Origin: Streptomyces sp. 6-11-2
GTDB lineage: Bacteria > Actinomycetota > Actinomycetes > Streptomycetales > Streptomycetaceae
Length of the DNA stretch: 64,000 nt
Reading direction: 5' to 3'
Assembly (NCBI RefSeq): GCF_006540305.1
Contig: NZ_BJOR01000001.1
Location: 3,968,001 to 4,032,000 of the forward strand
The notes below the pieces were generated by a model, which ran no database searches, had not been told where the DNA came from, and worked only from the letters and a program-made list of their open reading frames with translations. Position 1 is the stretch's first letter. The number at the start of each line of letters is the position of its first letter. Positions 7,879 through 17,095 of the stretch are shown piece after piece. The translations under genes and the position numbers were made by a program.

Positions 7879-8604
7879 ATGGCCGAAAACAGGGCATCCG
7901 CGAGCACAGAGGGCGTCCCCTGCTGGGTGGACGCGCAGCTTCCCGACGTCGAGGCGGGAAAGCGGTTCTACGGTGAGCTCTTCGGGTGGAGCTTCGCGGA
8001 GGAGACGTACGGCGGATCCGTACCGGCCCGGCTGGAGGGGGAGCCCGTCGCCGCGCTCTCGCCGAAGACGGACGGCCGTATGCCCACCGTCTGGACCGTG
8101 TACTTCGCCACCCCGGACGTCCGGACGCTGGCCGAGCGGATCCGGGCCGCCGGCGGGCAGGTCGTGACGCCGCCCGCCCGGGTCGACGGCCTGGGCACGG
8201 CCGCCCTCGCCGCTGATCCCGAGGGCGCCGTCTTCGGGCTGTGGCAGCCGGACAGCCACCAGGGCTTCGGCAGACGCCACGAGCCGGGCACCTTCGCCTG
8301 GGCCCAGCTGTACGCCCGCGACACCGAGGCCGCCAACGTCTTCTACGGCGGACTGTTCCACGACGCCCTGTTCGGGGCGGGTGCCGAACCCGACTTCGGC
8401 CGGTCCGTCGTCTCCGACGTCTTCCCGCCCGAGATGCCGCCGCACTTCCTCGTCCACTTCCGGGTCGCCGGGACGGAGGCCGCCCTCGGCGCGGTGGTCC
8501 GGCTCGGCGGGCGGGTGCAGGTGCCGCCCTTCAGGACGTCGTACGGAAACGTCGCCGTCGTCGCCGACAATCAGGGGGCGTCCTTCGCCCTGCTGGAGAG
8601 GTGA
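7879..8604 (+). CDS. kbpA: Two-domain VOC/glyoxalase-fold protein, candidate KbpA (AfsK-binding inhibitor)
   Basis: A 241-residue protein from ATG 7879. It repeats a VOC module: residues about 15-120 (VPCWVDAQLPDVEAGKRFYG...GAVFGLWQP) and 135-240 (GTFAWAQLYARDTEAANVFYG...GASFALLER), as in small-molecule binding or extradiol-type proteins. It lies immediately upstream of and in the same direction as afsK. In S. coelicolor the gene in that place encodes KbpA, a protein of about 252 residues that binds AfsK and blocks its autophosphorylation. Size and position fit; whether KbpA itself is a VOC protein I recall only weakly, so the symbol is tentative. Confidence 0.65.
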   Translation: MAENRASASTEGVPCWVDAQLPDVEAGKRFYGELFGWSFAEETYGGSVPARLEGEPVAALSPKTDGRMPTVWTVYFATPDVRTLAERIRAAGGQVVTPPARVDGLGTAALAADPEGAVFGLWQPDSHQGFGRRHEPGTFAWAQLYARDTEAANVFYGGLFHDALFGAGAEPDFGRSVVSDVFPPEMPPHFLVHFRVAGTEAALGAVVRLGGRVQVPPFRTSYGNVAVVADNQGASFALLER

Positions 8605-8793
8605 ATTCCGCCCCCCGGCCGGGAAGAGGGGGTTTTGCGGCGTGACATCCCGATCTGTCGCCGGGTTCGCAACCTGTGCGCCGGACAGGAAGAATCAGGG
8701 TGCGTGCCGCCACGGCGGTGCGGTGGTGAGACGCTGCACTTCGGTCGCGTACATATGTGGGTGGCGCGGCTCGTACGGGGAGGTGGCAGGCAA

Positions 8794-11139
8794 GTGGTGG
8801 ATCAGCTGACGCAGCACGACCCACGGCGGATCGGGCCGTTCGAGGTGCTGGGACGGCTGGGTGCCGGCGGCATGGGGCTGGTCTATCTCGCGCGCTCGGC
8901 GTCCGGCCGGCGCGTGGCGATCAAGACGGTCCGGACCGAGCTGGCCGAGGACCAGCTGTTCCGGGTCCGCTTCACACGTGAGGTGGAGGCCGCGCGGGCG
9001 GTCTCCGGCTTCTACACGGCCGCGGTCGTCGACGCCGACCCGCGCGCCGCCGTGCCATGGCTGGCCACCGCCTACGTCCCGGCGCCCTCCCTCGAGGAGA
9101 TAGTGACCGAGTGCGGTCCGCTCCCGGCCCAGGCGGTGCGCTGGCTGGCGGCGGGCGTCGCCGAGGCACTTCAGTCCATCCACGGTGCCGGGCTGGTCCA
9201 CCGCGACCTGAAGCCGTCCAACGTCCTCGTCGTCGAGGACGGGCCGCGGGTGATCGACTTCGGGATCGCCTCCGGTGTCTCGAACACCCGGCTGACCATG
9301 ACGAACGTCGCCGTCGGCACCCCCGCGTACATGTCCCCCGAGCAGGCCAAGGACTCGCGCAGCGTCACCGGCGCCAGCGATGTCTTCTCGCTCGGCTCGA
9401 TGCTGGTCTTCGCCGCCACCGGGCATCCGCCCTTCCACGGCGCCAACCCCGTCGAGACGGTCTTCATGCTGCTGCGCGAGGGCCCCGACCTGGAAGGACT
9501 CCCGGACGAGCTGCGTCCGCTGATCGAGTCCTGCATGCAGATGGAGGCGACCGCCCGGCCCAAGCCGGCCGACCTCCAGGCTCAGCTCGCGCCTCATCTG
9601 TTCGGCTCCGGCTCCGACGACAGCGGTACGGCCTCCGCCTGGCTGCCCGAGCCGGCCGTCGGCCTCATCGAGTCCCGCCGCGGCGGCCGCCTGGCCGTGC
9701 AGCCCGCCGCGCCCGGTCCCCGCGGCGGCGGCCGGGTCCCCGTACCGCCCCCGCCCTCGCACAGCCCGGCCGTACCGGCGCCGCCCGGCCCCGCGCCGGT
9801 GGGCGTCCCCGACTCCGGTCCCGTGCGGCTGGCCGGCGCCCAGGTGCCGATCGGTCCCGGGCCGCGCGTCGCCGACGCCCGCGCCGCCGCCGTCAAGGCG
9901 CCCCCGCCCGAGGCGGGCCTGGCTGCCACCTGGTCCAGACCGCACCCCGGTGCCAACGGCGCCGACCCCGCCGTACCGGCCGTGCCGCCGGGGCCGCCGG
10001 AGACCCCGGCCGGCTGGCGGCCGTGGCGCTTCCGCATGTCCAACGACGTCTGGGGCACCCCGTCCGTCGCCGACGACCTCGTCTACGTCACCTCCTTCGA
10101 GGTGCACGCCCTGGACGTGGCCACGGGCCGCCGCCGCTTCAAGACCCGCGACGTGGCCTGGTCCATGGCGGTCGCCGACGGCCGGGTGCACGCCTCCGAC
10201 GGGCCCACCCTGTTCGCCCTGGACGCCCGCGAGGGCGCCGACCTGTGGCGCTTGCAGACGGACTCCTGGGTGTACTCCCTCGCGGCCGACCGCGGCACCG
10301 TCGTCACCGGCACCCGCGGCGGAGGCGTCCAGGCCTGGGAGGCCGCCGCTGGCCAGAAGCTGTGGGAGATCGCCGGCTGCCAGACCGACTTCGAGTCCCC
10401 CGAGGCCGGCCCCGTCGTCCACGACGGCACGGTGTACGTCTGGCAGGACGCCCGTCTGCGCGCCCTGGAGGCCCGTACGGGCGAGGAGCGCTGGTCCTAC
10501 CCGATCGGCGACGCGGCCTCCTGCGGCGGCGTACCGGTGCGCGTCACCCCGGCCCCCGACGGCTACGTCTACATCTGCGCCGGTACCCGCGTGCTCGCCG
10601 TGGACGTCGCGAGCGGCCACGTGCGCTGGCACTTCGAGGCCCCCGCGGTCTTCCTGTGCCCGCCGGCCTTCGCGCCGGGCCCGGCGGTGAGCGGCGGCGG
10701 CATCTACCTCGCCGACTACCTCGGCACCGTCTACGCCCTCGACGCCACCGACGGCCGCGACCGCTGGCGCATCGCCACCGAGTCCCGCGCCTCCGTCGCC
10801 CCGGTCCTGGTCGCCGCCGGACACGTCCACGTCGGCAGCGGCAGGGGCCTGTACACCCTGGACGCGGTCACCGGCACGCCCAAGTGGCGCTTCCAGGCGG
10901 GCGGCGAGATCGTCGGCTCACCGGCGGTCGCCGAGGGCCGTATCCACTTCGGCTCCACCGACCACCTGCTGTACACGCTCAAGGCCGACGACGGCCGGCT
11001 GCGCTGGAAGCTCGCCACCGGCGGCGAGATCACCGGCTCCCCGGTGGTCAGGGACGGGGTCGTGTACGCGTGCAGCAAGGACCGCTGCGTGTACGCCCTG
11101 GACGCGGAGAAGGGGACGGGCACCGCCCGCACCACCTGA
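8794..11139 (+). CDS. afsK: Membrane-associated Ser/Thr protein kinase AfsK
   Basis: A 781-residue protein; GTG 8794 (GGGAGGTGGC upstream) gives the N-terminus MVDQLTQHDPRRIG known for AfsK. The eukaryotic-type kinase domain spans about residues 14-270: glycine loop GRLGAGGMGLVYLA, Lys44 in VAIKTV, HRDLKPSN at 136-143, DFG at 155-157. With this start the activation-loop Thr falls at 168 (LTMTN), the reported autophosphorylation site of S. coelicolor AfsK, which supports the start. A Pro-rich linker (about 300-400) follows, then PQQ-type beta-propeller repeats (WGTPSVADDLVYVTSFEVHA, VTGTPKWRFQAGGEIVGSP). AfsK phosphorylates AfsR and links to antibiotic production and hyphal branching (family knowledge). 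It is restrained by KbpA. Confidence 0.97.
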   Translation: MVDQLTQHDPRRIGPFEVLGRLGAGGMGLVYLARSASGRRVAIKTVRTELAEDQLFRVRFTREVEAARAVSGFYTAAVVDADPRAAVPWLATAYVPAPSLEEIVTECGPLPAQAVRWLAAGVAEALQSIHGAGLVHRDLKPSNVLVVEDGPRVIDFGIASGVSNTRLTMTNVAVGTPAYMSPEQAKDSRSVTGASDVFSLGSMLVFAATGHPPFHGANPVETVFMLLREGPDLEGLPDELRPLIESCMQMEATARPKPADLQAQLAPHLFGSGSDDSGTASAWLPEPAVGLIESRRGGRLAVQPAAPGPRGGGRVPVPPPPSHSPAVPAPPGPAPVGVPDSGPVRLAGAQVPIGPGPRVADARAAAVKAPPPEAGLAATWSRPHPGANGADPAVPAVPPGPPETPAGWRPWRFRMSNDVWGTPSVADDLVYVTSFEVHALDVATGRRRFKTRDVAWSMAVADGRVHASDGPTLFALDAREGADLWRLQTDSWVYSLAADRGTVVTGTRGGGVQAWEAAAGQKLWEIAGCQTDFESPEAGPVVHDGTVYVWQDARLRALEARTGEERWSYPIGDAASCGGVPVRVTPAPDGYVYICAGTRVLAVDVASGHVRWHFEAPAVFLCPPAFAPGPAVSGGGIYLADYLGTVYALDATDGRDRWRIATESRASVAPVLVAAGHVHVGSGRGLYTLDAVTGTPKWRFQAGGEIVGSPAVAEGRIHFGSTDHLLYTLKADDGRLRWKLATGGEITGSPVVRDGVVYACSKDRCVYALDAEKGTGTARTT

Positions 11140-11160
11140 TCCGCGCCAGGGCGGTGTGGT

Positions 11161-11209
11161 GACGGCCGTCGTACGGGCTACACGGAAAGGGCCTCGGACG
11201 ACGGCCGTC
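11161..11209. terminator. Hairpin downstream of afsK
   Basis: GACGGCCGTCGT (11161-11172) pairs with ACGACGGCCGTC (11198-11209) across a 25-nt loop, 22 bp after the afsK stop. No U-run follows, as is usual in Streptomyces. Confidence 0.6.
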
Positions 11210-11322
11210 GGTCCTGGTCAGCGATGCTTTCGTCACCGCTCACGCAGATGACGCTACTCCGCGTGCGGGGCCGTCGCCACGCGAGCCCGGGCGAGCCGCC
11301 ACTACGCCGATAGGGTGATCGC

Positions 11323-11907
11323 ATGCAGACACGGGGGCGCAGGATCAGGTTCGCGGTGGTGTCGGCGGTGGTGGTGCTCGCGCTGACGGGCTTCTCCCAG
11401 GGCCACGGGCACGGGCGCAGCCGGCACAGCGGCGGTGGTGGTGGCGGATGCAGCAACTCGCACCAGGACCACGACAGTTCGACGTCCAGCGGCTCGTACG
11501 GCGGCTCGTCCAGCGGCTCTTACGGCGACTCGGACGACGACGGCGGGAACAGCGGCACCGGTGGCACCTACAACCGCCGTCCCGGCTACCGCTCCACCCC
11601 CACGTCCCCCAGCGGGACCGGCAGGAGCCGCGGCCTGCGGGATGCCACGGTGAGGCTGATCAGCTGCGCGACGCGGAAGAAGCCGTACGCGACCGTCGAG
11701 GTCGCCAACCCCAACGACAGCAAGGCCGACTTCCAGGCCTGGGTCACCTTCTACGACACCGGGGGAACCCAGCTCCTGAAGAACTCGTCCCCGGTGGTCG
11801 CGGTACCCGCGAAGGGCAAGGCCACCACCGAGGTGCCCCTCGGCGAAGACTTCCGTTCCTCGGCCGACCACTGCGAGACGGACCCCACGGCCTCGCCCCG
11901 GAACTGA
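11323..11907 (+). CDS. Secreted Gly/Ser-rich protein with C-terminal FxLYD-like domain
   Basis: A 194-residue protein from ATG 11323. The N-terminal signal peptide (RRIRFAVVSAVVVLALTGFS) is followed by a His/Gly segment and a low-complexity Gly/Ser/Asp linker (about residues 36-85). A compact domain ends the protein: VRLISCATRKKPYATVEVAN, a strand with F-Q-A-W-V-T-F-Y-D, and a Cys near the C-terminus (DHCET), so two conserved Cys could pair. This resembles FxLYD/Ig-like secreted proteins. A secreted unknown between afsK and afsS is also what I recall in S. coelicolor; no function is known to me. Confidence 0.75.
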   Translation: MQTRGRRIRFAVVSAVVVLALTGFSQGHGHGRSRHSGGGGGGCSNSHQDHDSSTSSGSYGGSSSGSYGDSDDDGGNSGTGGTYNRRPGYRSTPTSPSGTGRSRGLRDATVRLISCATRKKPYATVEVANPNDSKADFQAWVTFYDTGGTQLLKNSSPVVAVPAKGKATTEVPLGEDFRSSADHCETDPTASPRN

Positions 11908-11926
11908 CCGGCCCGGGAACACACTT

Positions 11927-11963
11927 CGGCCGCGGCGGCTCCCCCTCGGTGCCACCGCGGCCG
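11927..11963. terminator. Bidirectional hairpin between convergent genes
   Basis: CGGCCGCGGCGGC (11927-11939) pairs with GCCACCGCGGCCG (11951-11963) with one mismatch and an 11-nt loop. It lies between the plus-strand secreted gene and the end of afsS. Confidence 0.75.
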
Positions 11964-11987
11964 ATCCCCGTGTTCAGACGTCTCCGG

Positions 11988-12167
11988 TCAGGCCTTCTCG
12001 CCCGTGGCGTGGTTGTCCTGCGGGGTGGCAGTGCCGCCCGTGGCGTGGTTGTCCTTCGGGGTCACCGTGCCGCCCGTGGCGTGGTTGTCCAGCGTGGTGA
12101 CGTCCTCCAGGTCCGTGGCGTGGTTGTCGAGCGGCTTCACCACGGAGTCCTTCTTGGCATCGCTCAT
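11988..12167 (-). CDS. afsS: AfsS, small regulator with DNHAT repeats
   Basis: A 59-residue protein from ATG 12167 to TGA 11988. It is built of four copies of D-N-H-A-T (residues 14-18, 27-31, 39-43, 51-55) spaced 13, 12 and 12 residues, in a Thr/Pro/Gly background. This repeat is diagnostic of AfsS, the AfsR target that stimulates actinorhodin and undecylprodigiosin production; the S. coelicolor protein has 63 residues and three 13-residue repeats. The gene follows afsR on the same strand with a 193-bp leader holding an 11-nt direct repeat and a hairpin. GGGAG about 10 nt before the ATG serves as ribosome site. Its molecular action is not settled. Confidence 0.95.
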   Translation of the reverse strand: MSDAKKDSVVKPLDNHATDLEDVTTLDNHATGGTVTPKDNHATGGTATPQDNHATGEKA

Positions 12168-12199
12168 TGACTTGCAACTCCCGTTCAGTGATGGGCGAT

Positions 12200-12237
12200 G
12201 CCCGTCCGGCGGCTCCCCCGAGGGCCGCCGGACGGGC
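12200..12237 (-). promoter_or_regulatory. 14-bp hairpin in the afsS leader
   Basis: GCCCGTCCGGCGGC (12200-12213) pairs perfectly with GCCGCCGGACGGGC (12224-12237), loop 10 nt. It lies between the AfsR/PHO-like box and the afsS start, so it is either the afsR terminator or part of the afsS leader RNA. Confidence 0.7.
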
Positions 12238-12325
12238 CTATCAGGGCCGTTCACCCTAGCGGTGTTGATCACCGCTGACCCGCTTGCCCCCCGACGCAAC
12301 GGATCGACCACTTGAGAGTGCCTTG

Positions 12326-12347
12326 CCGCGATAAACGAACGATGAAC
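12326..12347 (-). promoter_or_regulatory. AfsR/PhoP-type 11-nt direct repeat upstream of afsS
   Basis: On the minus strand two adjoining 11-nt units, GTTCATCGTTC and GTTTATCGCGG, lie 159-180 bp before the afsS start and just past the afsR stop. AfsR and PhoP are known to bind overlapping direct repeats of this kind over the -35 region of the afsS promoter in S. coelicolor; the pattern and place here match. The exact -10 was not identified. Confidence 0.7.
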
Positions 12348-12360
12348 GCCCCGCCGGGAG

Positions 12361-15303
12361 CTACGCGGCAGCCGCGGGCGTGAGGAGGAGCCGCACCTCG
12401 GCGGCCTCGACGGAGCCGAGTTGCTCGTATATCCCGAGGGCTTCCTGCCAGCATGCCTGCGCTCGACCGGTCTGTCCCAGTCTGCTGAGCGCGCGGCCAA
12501 GGACGGTCAGGACGTTTCCGCGCCGCCACTCGCCTCCGATTCCGCGCAGGACCGAGAGCGCCTGCTCGGCCAGGGCAGCGGCCTGAGCGGGCCGTTGTCC
12601 GGCGAGGTGAGCCTCCGCGAGCCGGAAGAGCGTCATCCCCTCCCAGAGCCGCTGCCTGCTGTCGCGGAACACCTCCAGGGCTTCGGTCAGCCGATCGACG
12701 GCGGTGTCCAGTGCTCCCTGCCCGGTGAGTGCCAGCCCCAGCGCGTAGCGGCCGTTCGCTCCGCGCAGCGTGTGGCCCAGCCGGTCATAGATGACGATGC
12801 CCTGCTGGGCCAGTTCCACCGCGCTGCCGACCTGGCCCATGGCCAGGTGGATGCGGGAGAGGTTGCAGAGCGCGCTGGCCTCGCCCGCGAGGTTCCTGTC
12901 CAGGCGGAAGCTCTCGATGGCCTGCCGCAGATACGCCTCACCGTCCGCGTGACGGCTCTGGTAGAGCGCGATGATGCCCCGGTCGTTGGCGGCCCAGCAA
13001 CTGGGTGCCAAGTCGTCCGCGATGTGCGCGAGTTCCATGGCCAAGCGCGCTTCCTCGTCCGCCTGACTGAAGCGTCCTGCCACCAGATGGACGTTGGTGA
13101 GCGTCGTGAGCGCGCGGCTCCGGACCTTCGTGTCGTCCCCTCGGTCGGCCGCCTCCTGGAGGGTGAGGGCGGCCACTTCGTACTGTTTGGAGTTGGCGCC
13201 CGATTCCGCGAGGTCCTTGGCCGCCCAGAGCAGGTCCACCGCACGGCGGAGCATGGGGCCTCTCGCGCATTGCTGGACGAACGCCAGCACGGCGTGTGCC
13301 TCCGAGTACAGCCAGTCCTGGGCCCGGTGCCGGTCCTGGAACGTGAGCCCCGGGTAGTGCGTGGGCTCCAGGTGGTCCACCAGCCGGTCCCCCGGCCGTT
13401 CGATCGCGTAGACGCCGGCCGCCGTGGCCAGGTAGAAGTCCAGCAGGCGTGACATCGCCGCCTCGCGTTCGCCCGGCGGGTGTTCGTCGCGTTCCGCGCA
13501 GGCGCGGGCGTAGAGGCGGACCAGGTCGTGGAAGCGGTAGCGGCCGGGGGCCGCCGACTCCAGGAGCGACGTGTCGACCAGGGACTCCAGCACGTCCTCG
13601 GTGTCGTCCACCGACAGGTCCAGCACGGCCGCCGCCGCCTCCAGGGACATGTCCGGGCCGTCGGCCAGGCCCAGCAGGCGGAAGGCGCGGGCCTGGGCCG
13701 GCTCCAACTGGCCGTAGCCCAGTTCGAAGGTGGCCTTCACCGCCAGGTCGCCCGCCTGGAGCTCGTCCAACCGCCGCCGCTCGTTCGCGAGTTTCGCCGC
13801 CAGGACCGAGACCGTCCAGGTCCTCCTCGCCGCCAGCCGGGACGCCGCGATACGGATGGCCAGGGGCAGGAATCCGCAGGCGGCGACCACGTCGAGGGCA
13901 GCCTCGCGCTCACCCGCCACCCGGTCCTCGCCCACGATCCTCGTGAACAGGGACAACGCCTCGTCGGGGCTCATCACGTCCAGGTCCACCAGGTGCGCGC
14001 CCGCCAGGTCAACCATCCGCACCCGGGACGTGACCAGGGCCGCGCACCCCTCCGTCCCCGGCAGCAGCGGCCGCACCTGGGCCGCGTCCCGCGCGTTGTC
14101 CAGCAGGACCAGGACCCGGCGGCCGTCCAGCACCGACCGGTACAGGGCCGCGCGTTCCTCCAGGGAATCCGGGATCGCCGAGTCCGCCGTGCCGAGGGCG
14201 CGCAGGAAGGAGCCGAGGACCGTCTCCGGTTCCGCCGCTCTCGCGCCGGCGCCCTGGAGGTCCACGTACAACTGGCCGTCCGGGAAGGCGGCCCGCGCCT
14301 GGTGGGCCACGTGGACGGCCAGCGTCGTCTTGCCCACGCCGCCGATCCCGGCCAGCGCCGACACGGCCATCACGCGCCCCTCGGCCGACGCCAGCATTTC
14401 GCTCAGCTCGGCCACGAAGGAACTGCGGCCCGTGAAGTCCGGTACGGTCGCCGGGAGTTGCGCGGGGCGCACCGCGACCACCGCCGGTTCGGCCACCGGG
14501 GAGGACGGCTCGGCGAGGGCCGGGTCGGCCTGGAGGATGCGCTGTTGCAGTTCGCGCAGTCCGGGGCGGGGGTCCACGCCCAGCTCGTCCGCCAGCAGGC
14601 GTCTGGTGTCGGCGTACACCGCCAGCGCCTCCGCCTGCCGGCCACTGCGGTACAGCGCCAGCATCAGCAGCTCGCGCAGGCGTTCCCGCAGCGGATGCGC
14701 CGCCGTCAGCGCGGTCAGCTCCGAGACGGCCTCCGCGTGGCAGCCCTGTTCGAGGTCCATGTCCATGCGGGACTCCAGGAGTTGCAGGCGCCACTCCTCC
14801 AGGCGCACCCGCTGCGCCTCCGCGTACGGACCGGGCACGCCCGCCAGGGGTTCCCCGTCCCACAGGGCGAGCGCCCGCCGCAGCAGCTCGCGCGCCCGGC
14901 ACAGGTCCCCGGCCGACCGGGCCTTGTCGGCGCGGGCCGCGTGCTCCTGCGCGTCGGCCAGGTCCAGCGCGCCCTCGCCCGCCCCGCGCACCGCGTATCC
15001 GCCGGACTCGCTGACCAGCACCCCGGGGTCCAGCGCCTTGCGCAACCGCGAGGCGTACGTCCGCACCGCCGCCAGCGCCTGCGACGGCGGCTCCTCGCCC
15101 CACAGCGCGTCGATCAGCTCGGCCGCCGTCGCGGTGCGGCCCTCGCGCAGCAACAGAGCGGCCAGCAGGGCGCGTTGCTGCGGGGATCCGGTGGGGAGGG
15201 GCTGCTCACCGCGCCAGGCGCGCACCGGACCGAGCACGCTGAAGCGCAGTGTCCCCGATCGCGCGGGACCCCGCTGCTCAGGCACCCGCGGTACACCTTC
15301 CAT
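12361..15303 (-). CDS. afsR: AfsR, SARP-family global regulator with NB-ARC ATPase and TPR domains
   Basis: A 980-residue protein from ATG 15303 (N-terminus MEGVPRVPEQRGP, nearly that of S. coelicolor AfsR). Domains in order: OmpR-type winged helix (about 18-95, LRFSVLGPVRAWRGEQPLPT), bacterial transcriptional activation domain (about 100-250), NB-ARC ATPase with P-loop GIGGVGKTT near 320 and LVLLDNARD downstream, and C-terminal TPR-like repeats from about 690. AfsK and related kinases phosphorylate AfsR, which raises DNA binding and ATPase activity; it binds the afsS promoter and recruits RNA polymerase (family knowledge). It has a separate upstream region of 212 bp. The C-terminal TPR half differs more from S. 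coelicolor than the N-terminal half, by memory. Confidence 0.97.
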   Translation of the reverse strand: MEGVPRVPEQRGPARSGTLRFSVLGPVRAWRGEQPLPTGSPQQRALLAALLLREGRTATAAELIDALWGEEPPSQALAAVRTYASRLRKALDPGVLVSESGGYAVRGAGEGALDLADAQEHAARADKARSAGDLCRARELLRRALALWDGEPLAGVPGPYAEAQRVRLEEWRLQLLESRMDMDLEQGCHAEAVSELTALTAAHPLRERLRELLMLALYRSGRQAEALAVYADTRRLLADELGVDPRPGLRELQQRILQADPALAEPSSPVAEPAVVAVRPAQLPATVPDFTGRSSFVAELSEMLASAEGRVMAVSALAGIGGVGKTTLAVHVAHQARAAFPDGQLYVDLQGAGARAAEPETVLGSFLRALGTADSAIPDSLEERAALYRSVLDGRRVLVLLDNARDAAQVRPLLPGTEGCAALVTSRVRMVDLAGAHLVDLDVMSPDEALSLFTRIVGEDRVAGEREAALDVVAACGFLPLAIRIAASRLAARRTWTVSVLAAKLANERRRLDELQAGDLAVKATFELGYGQLEPAQARAFRLLGLADGPDMSLEAAAAVLDLSVDDTEDVLESLVDTSLLESAAPGRYRFHDLVRLYARACAERDEHPPGEREAAMSRLLDFYLATAAGVYAIERPGDRLVDHLEPTHYPGLTFQDRHRAQDWLYSEAHAVLAFVQQCARGPMLRRAVDLLWAAKDLAESGANSKQYEVAALTLQEAADRGDDTKVRSRALTTLTNVHLVAGRFSQADEEARLAMELAHIADDLAPSCWAANDRGIIALYQSRHADGEAYLRQAIESFRLDRNLAGEASALCNLSRIHLAMGQVGSAVELAQQGIVIYDRLGHTLRGANGRYALGLALTGQGALDTAVDRLTEALEVFRDSRQRLWEGMTLFRLAEAHLAGQRPAQAAALAEQALSVLRGIGGEWRRGNVLTVLGRALSRLGQTGRAQACWQEALGIYEQLGSVEAAEVRLLLTPAAAA

Positions 15304-15515
15304 CGCTGCCCCCTGGCCCCTGTCGAACCGTCAACAATCAGAGCCAGTTTGCCTTGTTCACGGCAGATGCGTCAGCTCCCGAGACCGCGATCACAGCCCC
15401 GCACTTCCCGCGACACAAGGCCCACACAACCTCTCCGCACACTCTCTGCCCCGACGCCGGGTGCGGTCCGGCACCCGACGGTATACGGACGGGCACGCGC
15501 GCGTGCGCCCGCCGG

Positions 15516-16997
15516 TCAGCCGTGAGCGCCCGTCCCCAGGAAGATCGGGTTCGTGAGCGCCGCCATCACGCCGGGCAGCGGGCCCACCGCCGTCTCGTGA
15601 CGCACCTCCGCGCGCACATAGGCCGCGTACGCCGGGGTCGTACGCCACTCGACGACCCCCGAGCCCGACACGGGGAACGGGTCGCCGGCGAGGAGCACCC
15701 CCTGGTCGGTCACGAGGCGGACCGAGCAGCGCGGCACACCGGAGGCCTCCAGGCGGACCGTCACCGGGGTGTCCGCGGCCACCCGCAGCCGCTCGCCGAT
15801 GCCCGCCCGCTCACCCCCGGCTCCCGTCGCGGTGAAGGCGAGCGACACCTTCCCGGACTCGGCGACGTACGAGCGGCCCGCGCGGATGCCGTCCTGGATC
15901 GCCTCCCGGGTGAGGTCGTCGGCCAGGACGACCGTCTGGGGCAGGCCCACGGTGTCCGGCGGCCGGTGGGCGTCGCTGCTGCCCATCGCGGGCAGCCAGC
16001 GCCGGTCCTCCCGCGCCGCCGCCACGAGCGTGGCGTCCCACGCGGCCACCGCCATCTCGTCGTCCGGCGTGAAGGGGCCGTTCCACACCTCGACCGCGTC
16101 CGCCTCGCCGAAGCCGAACTTCCAGGCGCAGCCGACACAGGTGGCGTGCGGATGGGCGGGCACGACCAGCCCGCCCGCGCGGCGGATCTCGCGGGCGAAG
16201 CGGCCGAAGAGGTTGTCCCGCGCCCGGTAGCGCCAGTCGACGAAGGTGCCGGGGTCGGTGCCGAGGGCCAGGACGTGGCCGTTCCTCGTCGTCACCTCCT
16301 CGCCCAGCATGATCAGCAGGTCGTCGCCCGCGAGGTCCGCCCAGTGCGGGTGGGAGGCGTGGGTGTTGTGGTCCGAGCTGTTGATGAAGTCCAGCCCGGC
16401 CGCCCTGGCCCGCGCCGCGATCTCGGCGGGGGTGCGGCGGCCGTCGGAGTACCAGGAGTGCAGGTGGCAGTCCCCCCGGTACCAGGCCCGCCCCCGTCCC
16501 CTCGCCCACTGCGGCGGGTACACCGGTCGTACGGCCGTGCCCGGGGCGCCGTGCGTCAGGGTGACGTCGAGCATGTACGACAGGCCCTGCGGCGCGACCG
16601 TGTAGGGCCCGAGCGCGATGTGCCAGACACCGGCGTCGACCGGCCCCGCGAGGTAGCCCGGTGTCGCGTCGTCCGCGCGGATGAAGAACTCCGTGCGCGC
16701 CCCGCCCGACCAGCCGCGGAAGCCCCGGCCGCCCGGTTCGGTGCCGTGCTGGTCGAAGATGCCGATGTCCAGCGCGTTGCCGGGGGTGCCGGCGGGAACG
16801 GCCGGCCTGTCGTAGGCGTACGAGACCTTGATCTCCCGCACCCCGGCCGGGACGTCGACGGGAACGTACACGTAGTCGGGGGCGCCCGGCGGCAGCGTGC
16901 CCCGGATCGTCCGGGTCTCCTGCCCGCCGTCCCCGTCCCCGGCGCCGCTCGCGAAGGTCACGCCTCCCAACGTAGGCGCCGCGCAGGCCACCGTCAC
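15516..16997 (-). CDS. PHP-domain phosphoesterase (CehA/McbA-type)
   Basis: About 493 residues read from GTG 16997 to the TGA at 15516. The start is uncertain because no ribosome site is evident, and GTG 16961 is an alternative. An N-terminal beta domain (ETRTIRGTLPPGAPDYVYVP) resembles the carbohydrate-binding-like part of CehA/McbA proteins. The PHP metal motifs follow: YRGDCHLHSWYSDG near residue 173, INSSDHNTH, GEEVTT, PAHPHA and GSSDAHRP. The C-terminal third is an Ig-like domain. PHP enzymes hydrolyse phosphoesters with two or three metal ions; the substrate here is not known. It is divergent from fbiC, 98 bp away. Confidence 0.8.
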   Translation of the reverse strand: MTVACAAPTLGGVTFASGAGDGDGGQETRTIRGTLPPGAPDYVYVPVDVPAGVREIKVSYAYDRPAVPAGTPGNALDIGIFDQHGTEPGGRGFRGWSGGARTEFFIRADDATPGYLAGPVDAGVWHIALGPYTVAPQGLSYMLDVTLTHGAPGTAVRPVYPPQWARGRGRAWYRGDCHLHSWYSDGRRTPAEIAARARAAGLDFINSSDHNTHASHPHWADLAGDDLLIMLGEEVTTRNGHVLALGTDPGTFVDWRYRARDNLFGRFAREIRRAGGLVVPAHPHATCVGCAWKFGFGEADAVEVWNGPFTPDDEMAVAAWDATLVAAAREDRRWLPAMGSSDAHRPPDTVGLPQTVVLADDLTREAIQDGIRAGRSYVAESGKVSLAFTATGAGGERAGIGERLRVAADTPVTVRLEASGVPRCSVRLVTDQGVLLAGDPFPVSGSGVVEWRTTPAYAAYVRAEVRHETAVGPLPGVMAALTNPIFLGTGAHG

Positions 16998-17095
16998 GAC
17001 CGGAGTGCGCCGTCCGGGTCCGCGGCCCGACCACCGGCGCCGCCGGCCGGTCCTTCCTTGATCGGCCCTGGTGACCGCGACCGTATGCTCGAAGG

